From Meloidogyne chitwoodi (taxonomy: Eukaryota; Nematoda; Chromadorea; Rhabditida; Meloidogynidae), in the NCBI GenBank assembly GCA_015183035.1, contig JACZZP010000008.1, forward strand, positions 1,178,001-1,242,000: a DNA stretch of 64,000 nucleotides. Reading direction: 5' to 3'. Made by a program: the position numbers and the translations under genes. Positions 13,250 through 25,603 of this stretch are shown one piece after another. Every line of letters starts with the position of its first letter. Position 1 is the first letter of the stretch. The notes beneath the pieces were generated by a model. That model searched no databases. It worked only from the letters and a program-made list of their open reading frames with translations, and was not told where the DNA came from.

Positions 13250-13614
13250 TGGATTCAAGGTTAGGACAACTGATTACTGCATCAGACGATAGTGTAAAGC
13301 TTTCCATCCTATTTCTTTGAATTCTTTTAACTATTATACGTGTTTGTGTTATTATTTAAAACGACTATGTCACTATTTAAATCTCTTCTCATAACAGGTC
13401 AAAAATGAGCCTCTTAATTGTAAATTGTTTATAATATTATAACTTATGGATAAATATTTGATTATTTGCTAATAAAACTTAATAATTGATTAGTATAAAA
13501 TTGGTTATTATCATTTTTAATGAATCAACATAACTGAAAAGAAAGATTTTCAATAATAAATCATAATGAAAAATATATAGGTCGGTGACAAGAAATCTAC
13601 TTAAAGTTCTTTGT
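13250..13614. other. Short 3'-3' intergenic region
   Basis: The gap between the convergent CNOT9 and SNF8 genes. It is AT-rich and contains AATAAA hexamers for both 3' ends; nothing else was seen. Confidence 0.5.
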
Positions 13615-14712
13615 TCATTGCATACTTGTGGAAAGAATACTTGCTGTTTCACTTCCTCCAATTGTTGTAATAAGGGAGAATTGCTCCAAAAAGAGAGAAG
13701 GAAACCAAAATTGTACTGGATATGTTTTTTCATCGATCCAAGCCCTTCCATCTTTTACTTGCCGGTCAAGAACCCTCCTAATACGTTGTATATCCCATCT
13801 GAATTGATCACAAATCAATTCTTGGCTAACATAACCGCCTGTTTCTTCAGCTAATTGTAAAACTCTGGCATCGTCCATGCTCAACTCTCCAGGCACACTT
13901 TGTAAAATAAAACGGTCTCCACCAAGTGCAATAAGCTCAAATCCATGTCCTAATACCTTCAGTTTTTTAACAGCACGCATTACATCATCACTGAAATTAA
14001 ATAAGCAAATTTTATTCAAAATTAAAATACTGTGATATAGATTCCTTTCGAGTTTTTGATCGTGAACGCATTAATCTGTTACGTAGTTCATCAATGGTAA
14101 TCAATCCACCGTTTTCTTGACTTGTCGCCATACAAACTAGAAATTTTGAAAATTTTTATGCTTAAAAATGTTAAATTATTAATTTAACTAGATTAAAAAA
14201 CCTTCAATAATTTGAACAGCAAGTTCATAATAGAAGCTGCCAAAGCCTAACTTTTCAGTCCAAAATCCCTTACTTGCTTAAAATTGGTTATAAAATGCAA
14301 TACCAATAAGTTTAAAGAATTAAACATAAATTTATTGGTATGGATAGAACCTTGATATAATACAAATTTATAATTCTACTTTTTAATGATTGTCAATCTT
14401 TTAAAAATTAATTTTTAATTGTTTACATGCTAACGGATCAACACCAACAGTTGTACACATTTCCTGAAAATAACGTCTGAATTGTGCATTTTTTGTAATC
14501 TCATCACGATGTTTTGAGGCAAATTCTTCCAATTTCTCGGTGAATATATCCAACTGTTTGGAGAAATATTGAAGTTGTTCGCTTGCCAATTGCTCACCTT
14601 TTGCTTGATATTTGGCCTAAATATATTTTACTTAATTTTAAAAATAAAAAACTTGAATATCCTGCTTCTTTTGAACAGCTCCAACACCTACTGCACGTCT
14701 ACGTGAAGTCAT
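13615..14712 (-). CDS. SNF8: ESCRT-II subunit VPS22/SNF8 (EAP30)
   Basis: An ESCRT-II component that sorts ubiquitinated membrane proteins into multivesicular bodies. Start ATG at 14712 (MTSRRRAVGVGAVQKKQ, the usual RRxxVGxGA N-terminus). Five exons join in phase: 14712 to about 14656; about 14617 to about 14429 (LEEFASKHRDEI, QEMCTTVGVDPLA); then KGFWTEKLGFGSFYYELAVQ; then NGGLITIDELRNRLMRSRSK; then a final exon with DDVMRAVKKLKVLGHGFELI, SVPGELSMDDARVLQLAEET and two winged-helix segments, ending at 13615. Every block aligns with human SNF8. The spacing to the divergent plus-strand gene is under 400 bp, so a shared promoter region is possible. Confidence 0.95.
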
Positions 14713-15096
14713 TATACAACAAAAAACTTAAGGAAAAATGTTTGCACAACGAGTTAACTGGTATTGGTCTGAAATGGCTTGGTACGTTGGCAGTACTGAG
14801 GTGGCCTGTTCAATTAAATTCGTCGCGAGGTATTCATCTAGAAATTGCGACTAAATAGATTGAGGTAAAATTAAATTCGGAAGATCCTTCAACGGGATTG
14901 GGTTTGAAAATTTTACATGACAGAATCAGACAGGGCTAGTTATGCAAATCCTGTAAATCCTAAAAATATAGGATCTTATACAGGACTTTGTAGAATCTTA
15001 TCAGGACCCTGTACCGCACTTTAATCTCGACAGTTTATAATTGCTCTGATATTTCAGTTTTACCCATAAAACTAAAAGATCAACGCTATAGAAGAC

Positions 15097-15994
15097 ATGG
15101 CTGGAATGGGAATAGATCCACCGGTGAATGAGACGGTTGTTGATGCTGTCGATATCCTTGAACAAGTTGGACTTGGTTTTTTTTAATTATTTAGCACTAA
15201 CGCCTGTTATATTCAGAGATTGGACATGTGGGAGAGCAAATCCAACTTATTCGGCAACAATCTGGATGTAAATTACAAATGGCTGGTAAGAGCTGTAAAA
15301 AAGAATATTGTCAATGTACTCTACGACGATCTCGTCAATGCACTAAGTTTGTTGTTAAGAATTTACAAACTAATTTTTAATTTTAGCCATGTAGATGAAA
15401 ATATGACAACGGCTGATGTGAATTCGGTTAAGGAGAAAATTAAGGGATTAAAAGTATTCATATGTTTTAGAATTTGATTTATCTTTATTATTTTCTACTA
15501 GAGACCTTTACGTATAGCAAACGGTCCAACTTCTACTGGGGAAGAATGTAAAATTGTCAAGCGTTTAGGTTCTACTAATAAGCTCAAATCTAAATTAGAA
15601 GGTTTGATACAAATTAAGATAAAATAATTATACTTTTTGTTATTAAAATTTAAAGCGCATCTAAGAGCTTGGTAAATGTTTTTAAATCAATTACTGAGTG
15701 TCATGAATGCGCAAAATTAACGCAAATTGATATGAGTATTATTTACATATTTTTTTGATATGTATGCTTTCAAATTTTGCAACAATTTCTTATATTTATA
15801 ATTTTTAAATATCTTTATTATTAAATATAAATATATGTTTAGATATGTCTATGCCAAAAACACCAGACCATTATTGGGATATTGATTATCCTTCTTTAAA
15901 AGAGCAATTAGAACGCGGATATCTTATTCATACAAAATCACCGCTCTTCAAAAAACAATGTAATCGTCCTAAACGACGTCTTTTTAGAGAATGA
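15097..15994 (+). CDS. com-1: COM-1/CtIP/Sae2-like DNA end-resection factor, structure uncertain
   Basis: The last exon (about 15843-15994) reads MPKTPDHYWDIDYPSLKEQL then ERGYLIH, and ends CNRPKRRLFRE. This matches the C-terminal CtIP/Sae2 domain, where TPE-FWE-GFPS...ERGY...RPKRR is the human pattern. The exon before it has ITECHECAKL, matching the CxxC of the same domain. These proteins stimulate MRE11 for resection and meiotic break repair. The 5' part is less sure. A chain in consistent phase runs 15097-15175, 15217-15285, about 15393-15453 (DENMTTADVNSVKEKIKGLK) and about 15502-15601 (RPLRIANG...). I could not join that last exon to the CxxC exon in phase with standard splice sites, so there is a missed site, a frameshift, or two gene pieces. 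Exons 1-2 also resemble a KH motif. The central region is much shorter than in vertebrate CtIP. Confidence 0.65.
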
Positions 15995-16202
15995 AGATTT
16001 CACCAATATATCATAGTTTTTCTTAAAACTAACTTAAATCATTTTGTTTGTAATTTTTTTTTCAATTATAGTGTCTTTCAAAACTTTTATTAAAATAAAT
16101 GCCTAAATTTTAATATATTATTTAAACATTTATTCTTTAATTTAAAAGAAAATTACTTTAATATTTTTCTAAATTATTTTTATAAGTATTTACATGAATT
16201 AG

Positions 16203-16856
16203 ATGAGGACTTTAGAAGATTTAAAATTAGCGTTTGACCAGGACGTTGAAAAAATGAGACAGTTGGAGAGGGGTGAATATTAGTTTAATTTTAATTGATT
16301 TTCTATGTTCTTTTAGATAGAACACGTTGTATTACAAACAGGAAACAGTTGGAGAGTCAAATGACTGAAAACAAAATGGTGAAGGAGGTATGGTAATTAT
16401 TGTTTAGATTTATACAAATTTTTAATTTCTAAAAGGAATTGGATCGTCTCGAGACTAATTCTGAAGTATTCAAGTTGATTGGCCCTGTACTTGTAAAACA
16501 AGAATTGGACGAAGCAAGGGAAAATGTTCAGAAACGGATTGATTATATACAAAAGGAAATGTGAGAATCTTAAAATTTTATTATATTTTTTGTCCCTTTG
16601 GGTTCCTTTCAGTTATTGTCCTAAATTTTTTATCCACAATTCATAGTATGTTTCCCCACAAAGTTTATTTTAAAATATAATCTGTTTGTGTTTAGTCAAG
16701 AAAACCTTTTCCAATGCCTTTTCATTTAAAGTTTTTTTAAGTGAAAGAACTGAATTGATTTTGACGGATGCAGCAAAGAATATTGAGAATCACAAGGAAT
16801 CAATTGAAAAAACAAGAAACAAATTAAGACAGGCGATTGAAAAAAATGCTGCATAA
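16203..16856 (+). CDS. pfd-6: Prefoldin subunit 6
   Basis: A beta-type subunit of the hexameric prefoldin co-chaperone, which hands nascent actin and tubulin to CCT. Start ATG at 16203 (MRTLEDLKLAFDQDVEKM), four exons, TAA at 16856. The second exon gives RKQLESQMTENKMVKEELD, then LETNSEVFKLIGPVLVKQEL and DEARENVQKRIDYIQKEI. The signature FKLIGPVLVKQELDEA is the conserved beta-hairpin/coil junction of PFD6. The last exon supplies the C-terminal coiled coil. The start is 208 bp downstream of the com-1-like stop on the same strand, a spacing compatible with a nematode operon, although I see no proof of trans-splicing. Confidence 0.95.
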
Positions 16857-17236
16857 TTTAATAAAATATTTAAATTGTTTCTTAAAATTTATATAAGGAT
16901 TTATGTTTGTCATAAATAGTTATTTTAAAATATTAAAAAAACAAGTAAATAAATTAAAGTGATCTTGTCTATTCAAAATTTTTTTAAGTTAATTTAGATA
17001 ACTAGGAACTAGCTTTAGGATACTTTAATAAAGTCGTGATTTTTTAAGCATATTTAGATAATTTTTAGCCTTATTTATATTTTTGAATTTCTGTTCAATT
17101 AATATAAATTTAGTCCCCAGACAAGATCTAAAAAATAAAATTACTAATATTAGAAGGTTAATATTATTATTTTTTGAACATTTTCAATTAGAAGTATAAA
17201 CTGGGTCTTTAATTAAAGTAAATTTAAAATTTATTG
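16857..17236. other. AT-rich 3'-3' intergenic region
   Basis: Lies between the convergent pfd-6 and Cys-rich genes. No open frame or repeat was recognised. Confidence 0.5.
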
Positions 17237-18412
17237 TTAAAGTAAACGTGCTCGCCGTTGAATCATTCCTACTAAACCTACAGCCCCACTTCTATTTCCA
17301 ATTGATGGTGTCTAAAAATATGTATAATAAATAAATATTTATTATTTAAACTAACTGCTCCCGTTTTGATAAACTCTTCTTCAAATTTTGCCATAACAAT
17401 TGCTCTAAACATTTCATAACAATGACCCTAAAAATTAATTTATTATTATTTTTAGAAAAAAATATTTACCTTCCATTCTTGAATTCGTTTACGAAAGTCT
17501 CCAACAACACAAATTTGATTAAATATTCTAGTTACAAATGCTGAACATTTTGGACAGGAACCATCAAAGCAATGAAAAGCACATTTATGCCTAATAAACA
17601 TAAATATAAAAATTTATAAATTTATTTGCCTTAAGCAGTAACTGATTTTATTTAAATCTTGATTAGATTCTTTTACACATTCTCCAGCACAATTAACAAG
17701 TACAGCACATTCTCCTTAAAATAATATTTTTTTAAAATTTTTATAAAAAATTAACCATCATTAGCTCTCCTATTGCCTGAAAGTACATCAACTAACTAAA
17801 ATATTATACTTATATTTTTCATTAATTTTAATTTCTTAGAATAAATAATTTAAATTATATTTTATTATTATTATTTTAATTAATTAATTATAACTAGCCT
17901 GTTGTTTACTTGTCATACAAAGAGGGCATTTATTACATCTTAAAAGAATATAATTTAATTTTATTTTACTAACTCTTCCATGCATCCAGATGTAAAAATA
18001 CATCCATAATCAATATTTTTATCTAATTCATTATAAAGATTTTTTCCAATAGTTGCATTTTCAAAAGAACTTTGTAAACTATCTAATTGTACACAACTAA
18101 TTGAAATTTAAAATAATAATTTTTATTTTAAAATTAATTAATTTACTTATTTCTCACTGTACAAGTAAAGAGATCCTTTAATATAATATTATTTTAAAAA
18201 TTAAAAAAAAATTAATTAATTATACATACCTTGCACATTATATTTAATTTAATTGCCCCATCAGATATTCCAACAATTGGATAAATAAATATTAATAAAA
18301 TAAATAATTTTAATAAAATTTTCAATTCTATCATTAAATTCTTCCTCCTCTCTATTGGCATTTTTAATTTATTTAATATTTTTCTTCGACAAATTTCTGG
18401 TCCAACAATCAT
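17237..18412 (-). CDS. Secreted cysteine-rich protein, unknown family
   Basis: An eight- or nine-exon gene read from ATG 18412 to TAA 17237. A hydrophobic leader (IELKILLKLFILLIFIYPIV) follows about 26 charged residues. An internal Met just before it (at about residue 27) may be the true start and would give a classical signal peptide. The mature region is rich in cysteines in pairs: TSGCMEECNKCPLCMTSKQQ, GECAVLVNCAGECVKES, YCRHKCAFHCFDGSCPKCSA. It then has a Cys-poor tail GHCYEMFRAIVMAKFEEEF and ends RRARLL. The even spread of about 20 Cys suggests a disulfide-stabilised extracellular protein. I do not recognise the family. It is not obviously a lineage-specific effector, because conserved exon phasing and a less biased composition suggest wider conservation. 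Confidence 0.75.
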
Positions 18413-19324
18413 TTTTCTTAAATTTTTATTAAAATATTAATAAAGAAGAAAATAAATATATTTTATTATTAACACCTGTTTTTTTTAATTTTAAAAAAAA
18501 AAAGTTGATCAAATCTAAAACAAAGCAATGAGATAATAAAGTAATTTTTATGTAATTTAATGCTCAAACAAATTTTTTTACAAAAAAGGAATTTCTTGTT
18601 GTTTTATTGAAAGTTGTACTTTTTCTGTTATATTCGTCCTTTTCTTTTCTTTTAATTCTCGGCTTAATAAAAAAACTAAAACAGCCAATTATCCTAAAAC
18701 AACGTAACAACAAAATGGATATATTTATGTAAAATAACTAGCCAAACACAAAAAATGAAAAGAAAAAAAGATTAACGAGAAGAGGACTTTAGCCTGAGGC
18801 GGATCTACTACTAAATGATTAAATCGAGCGAAGTAGCGAATAAAAAATAAATAAAATATATTTTTGGATTATGTAGGTAGAGGAGAGAATGTGGCGACAG
18901 AGTGGAACAAAATAATAATAATATATTATTTAGTAATGGGTGAGAGAAGCAGTGAAGTTGCTAGTAGTAGTGGACAATAATAATCTCCCAAAAATGGCTG
19001 GAAAAGAAGAAATAAAAATAATTATAAGCTTTTCACTGAAATAAAGACAACCGGTCCATTCCCTTTCAAAAAAATTAATAAATAAAATTTAGCCTAGAAA
19101 TTAATAAATTAAAAAAAGTAAAGGCACGCACAATCATTTGAGGCACAATTTAAATTTAAAAAATTAAATATAATAATTAAATAAACCAATTTATAGATTA
19201 ATTTTAATTTGATAAAAAATCAATTTAATACTTATAAATATATATTTATTTTTAAATTAAAAGAAATAAATGTATTTTTTATTTAAATTTACATATAATA
19301 ATAATAAATCTTTTATAAATAATT
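18413..19324. other. Intergenic region upstream of the Cys-rich gene
   Basis: AT-rich, with a less biased patch at about 18780-19060 (AGCCTGAGGCGGATCTACTA and CGAGCGAAGTAGCG). No coding frame, tRNA cloverleaf or long inverted repeat was found. Confidence 0.5.
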
Positions 19325-21471
<2,147 letters not shown>

Positions 21472-23168
21472 TTTTTAAAAATAAAGTTCGGCTCCGATTT
21501 CGAGATGGTATCAATTTGTGTATTATCGAAAGTGTGTGAAGTGTCACAAAAAGAAAAAAAAGAAAAAAAGTTATAAAGGAGATTATTTTTTCAGTCTTAA
21601 AGAACACTGAAGCTCAAGTTGCCATTATAAGAAAGAAGATTTTTAAGTAAAAAAAGTATTAGATTCCTTCAAAAATTGATATAATATACGATTTAATGTA
21701 ATATTATTTTGCGCGAATTTTATTAAAAAAAGAGAAAATTACTTAAAAAATTTAAAAAGGCCCCCAAGTCTGTTAGAGAGCTTAAAAGAAATAAATAATA
21801 TTTAGTTGAGAGTATTATTTTAGTATTTGTTCATGGGAAATTCAATCCACAAAATGCGCCAAAGGGGATCAAATGAGGGCAAAAAATAATAAAAAGCTTT
21901 TTAAAATAAAAGTAGTAGTAGTCCACAGTCTTTGAATATCTTTTAACGGAAAGGGCGGTCCTTTTAGTAGTTAAGCTTAAAAAAATAAAATAAAGGAGAA
22001 AGCATTTGGCCATTTTTTAAAAAAAGAAGTGAGAAAATGTAAAAGAAAGAAAAATAAAGAAAATTATTTAAGAAAAAGCGGCGAATGAATGAAAAGGATG
22101 GAATTTCAGCTTTTTATTCCCTTTTCTCTATTATTATTATTTTACCTTTACTTTATATTTGTAGGCCAAGAAGGAGAGAATATGAAATGAGAAAAGACTC
22201 TCTCATTTTTAAATAAAAGAAAAGAAGAATACGGTTGTTTTTATATTTATTTATTTATTATTTTTAATTTATAATTAATTTTATAGAGAATATTAAAATT
22301 TAAAAATAATTAAAATAAAATTTTATTTACTTTTTCGAACATTTTTTAAATATTTTTTATATTTTTTGAAGTAAAATTAAAAATTACTTAAATGATAAAA
22401 TTAAAAAAATAATAATATATTTTTTCTTTAGATAAATTAATATTTTATTATATTATTTATATTAATTATCTATTAAAATATATTTCAAGCATTTATTTGT
22501 TTAAATATATTTATTTATTATTTTTTGACTTATTCAAATATTTGGACAATATCTTCATTTTATATATAAATAAATGTAAAAGTTAGCTATAATAATGACA
22601 AAACTAACAGAAAAAGAAGGTAAGAAAAAAACCAGCAGGTGTTGAACCCCTCTTGAACTTTTTTTAAAAAAAAAGAAAATAAAAGTTAGTTTATTATTTA
22701 CTTATTTATTATTTTAAGAAAAAAAGGTAATAAAGTTTAAATAAAATATTATTTAATTAATTATTTTTCCTGTCTTAAAATTAATCTCCCAATTTTTATT
22801 TAAAATTATCTTAATTAATTTTATAAAAATATTTTACTTTTAGTAAAATAAGAAATAATAATTATTTTTTTTTATTCATTTTAACTTTTATTTTAAAAAA
22901 TAAATATTCAAATAAACAAAGTTTTTTGTCTTTTTTTATATTATTAATTGTTTATTTCTCTCTTTTTCACATTTTTTCTAATCGTCGGTATTTTTTAATA
23001 AAATTCACCCAATTGGCCTTTTTTTTGCCGATCATTCTCAGAATAAAATAAAAAAATAACTTCAAATAATGGCCAGAAGTAGAGAAATAATAATAATAAA
23101 AATTAACAACTTACGTTTTTCGGATATTTTTTTTTAATTTTTATTTTATAATAATTTATTAAAAATAT
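21472..23168. other. Intergenic region between the two SIX genes
   Basis: About 1.7 kb, AT-rich, expected to hold the ceh-34-like promoter. Runs of AAAGAAAAA and a less biased patch (about 21900-22220) are present. I saw no open frame or repeat. Confidence 0.5.
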
Positions 23169-24388
23169 TTAATATAATATATTATTAAAATAAATATTAT
23201 TATTATTATTATATTTATTTTCTAAAGATTGTCTTCCTTCACTTTCAGAATAATCACTTTTATTATTAAATTCTTCTTCTTCTAATAATTTGTCAAATAT
23301 TTTTTCAGTTTTTGAAAACTTTATTCGATCTCTTTTTTAAAAAATTAAAAATACTAATTTTTAAAATAAATAAAATATTTATATTTAATTATCTTCTAAT
23401 AATTAATTTATTTATTAGAATATTAAATTTAATTAAAAATATTTAATTATTTACCTTTGATTTTGTCTAGCTCTTTGCCTTTGATTTTTAAACCAATTAG
23501 AAATTTGTAAAACACTTAATTCAGTTTGTTTTGATAAATCTTGTTTTTTTAAAATATCTGGAACTTGATCAATTTTATAAGCTTGTCGGAGTATTTCTCT
23601 TGTTTTTTTCTTTATATTATTAAATTAATTAATTAATTAAATTAAACTTTAAAGCAATAACTAGTTCCTTCTCCATCCCATATACTTGAAGGATAAATAT
23701 TTTTTTTACGAATACGATAACGTGAAACAGCATCAAGTGGTTTATTTCGATGTTTTGAGGCCTTAAAATTTATTTAAATAAAATTTTAATTTTAAAAAAA
23801 TTAAAAACCTCTGCATAATTAGCTTCATTCCATAAATTTTGTAATAAATTATGATCTTTTTGTTTAAATTGATTTAAGCGTATAAATTCTTTAAATTCAT
23901 CATATCTACCATCATTAAATAATATTAATGCTTTGGCACGAATTAATACATTTTTGACTGAACTTTTTTCAAGCAATGTTGGAGGAAGTAAATTTAATAA
24001 AAAATTCTAAAAAAATTAAATTAAAAAAATAGTAATAAAAAAATATATTTACTAACCAAACCCCGGAAATTGTCAAAATTTTCTAAAGTTAAACAAAGGC
24101 ACTCCAATTGGTCATCAGTCAATGAGCTCACATTAAAACTATAACAAAATATTATTTAAATAAAATATATAGGATTTAGTAAGTGCAATAGAAAAATAAG
24201 AGAAAAAAGGTAAAATAATTTTTAGAAAAAATAAAATACTTTGAAACAGAAGATTGTTGGCAAGAAGTTTCTGATTGTTTTACAATATTTTGATTATCAT
24301 TTATTAAAATATTTGAAGGAAATAAAGAACAAAAAGAAGAAGATTGTATTGGCTGAAAGCAGGAAATTTGAAGAGGAAGATTTAACAT
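23169..24388 (-). CDS. Divergent SIX-class homeobox protein (tandem paralogue)
   Basis: Reads from ATG 24388 to TAA 23169 in six exons. The SIX domain is recognisable but eroded: [67 protein letters not shown]. The class signature survives as [14 protein letters not shown], the same exon boundary as in the neighbouring SIX1/2 gene. The homeodomain reads [20 protein letters not shown], then [20 protein letters not shown]. In helix 3 the Arg after the invariant Asn is Gln (WFKNQRQR instead of WFKNRRQR), and the NPYPS loop is lost. The tail is acidic then Asn-rich. C. elegans also has an adjacent SIX1/2 pair (ceh-33/ceh-34), so this is probably the second member or an independent duplicate evolving fast. 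Confidence 0.85.
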
Positions 24389-25603
24389 AAAAAAATATTC
24401 TAAAATAATTATTTGTGAATTTAAAACAATTTTTATTATAATTGTTATTTTAAATTTATTTAAATTATTCTTGCAATAATTTGCAAATGGATTAATAAAT
24501 AAATATATTTTTGTTTTAATTAATAAAATTCAGAAAATGTTTATTTATTTTTTATTTAAAAAAGAGCATCAAAAAAAGTAGCAATGAAAGGCAAAATAAA
24601 TGAATGTGAGTGTTTACCCCGAAGGGTTTAGGCCAACGTTTATAAGGGGAAGAGGGGTTAAATAATAATATAAAAAAAGAAAAAAGATTTTCTGTTATTG
24701 ATGATGACTCTACACATTTCTTCTATAACAGAAGTACTGTCCAATTTCTAATAAGCAACAAAAAAACTATTCAACAAAACCGATTACGAAAAAATGGAGT
24801 AGAAATGACTAAATAATAGTAGTGAGTGCTAATATATCAAGAATAATAAAAAAATATTTTTATTTAAATTAATTAAGAAAAACATCAAAGATCGACTAAT
24901 AAATGAACACACAAGATAGAATCCTAAAATGACAAATTTTTACGACAATTTTAAGTTAAACAATTCTTTAAATAATTTCATAATAATTAAAAAATTGTGA
25001 TTATTTAAATACTAAAATATTTTTATATTATATTTTCTTTATTTTAAAATTTAAATTAAAAGTCCAAAAATAAAAACATTTAAAAAACAATGACTTGAAA
25101 ACTTTTTAATAAAAATTATAATACTTTATTTAAGCACTCCTTCTATTTCTTCAAAAACTAAAAATTCTGTCGCAACTGCAAAATGGGCAAGCTGAGCAAA
25201 CATATTAAATGCCCTACTTTTCCACTCTTGATGAAGAAAAGAAGGTTATAGGCATAAATTTGGCCATTCCATTCCCATGACTAGCTTTGGCAAAAATTAA
25301 AAAAGAGTCATACAAAATGAGCAAACAAATTTTTTTAAGTCATTAGTATTAAAAAATATTAATTTTATAAATAAAAATAATAAAGTAAATAAATAAAATT
25401 TTAATTTAAAAACTAAGGAAAAATTTGCCTAATGTTTGAACACCGTAACGACTCAGCACTGTACTGGCCGCACTTTTACTTAAGTAAAAAATAAAAAATA
25501 AAATTTATTTTGGCATAATGATTTTAGCGAAAAAATATAATAGAAAACTTTTTAATTATTAATCAATATTTTTGTTTTTATTTTTTTAAACTCGTTGTAA
25601 TTT
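24389..25603. other. Divergent intergenic region (SIX paralogue / cdt-1)
   Basis: About 1.2 kb holding the promoters of two divergent genes. Less biased patches at about 24600-24830 and 25140-25290 contain no recognisable ORF. The stretch CACCGTAACGACTCAGCACTG at 25441-25461 is GC-rich for this locus but does not fold into a tRNA by eye. Confidence 0.5.

Noticed and set aside
14583..14858. Plus-strand ORF overlapping SNF8 exon 1
   Set aside because: Most of it is antisense to SNF8 exons and the rest has no domain or splice support.
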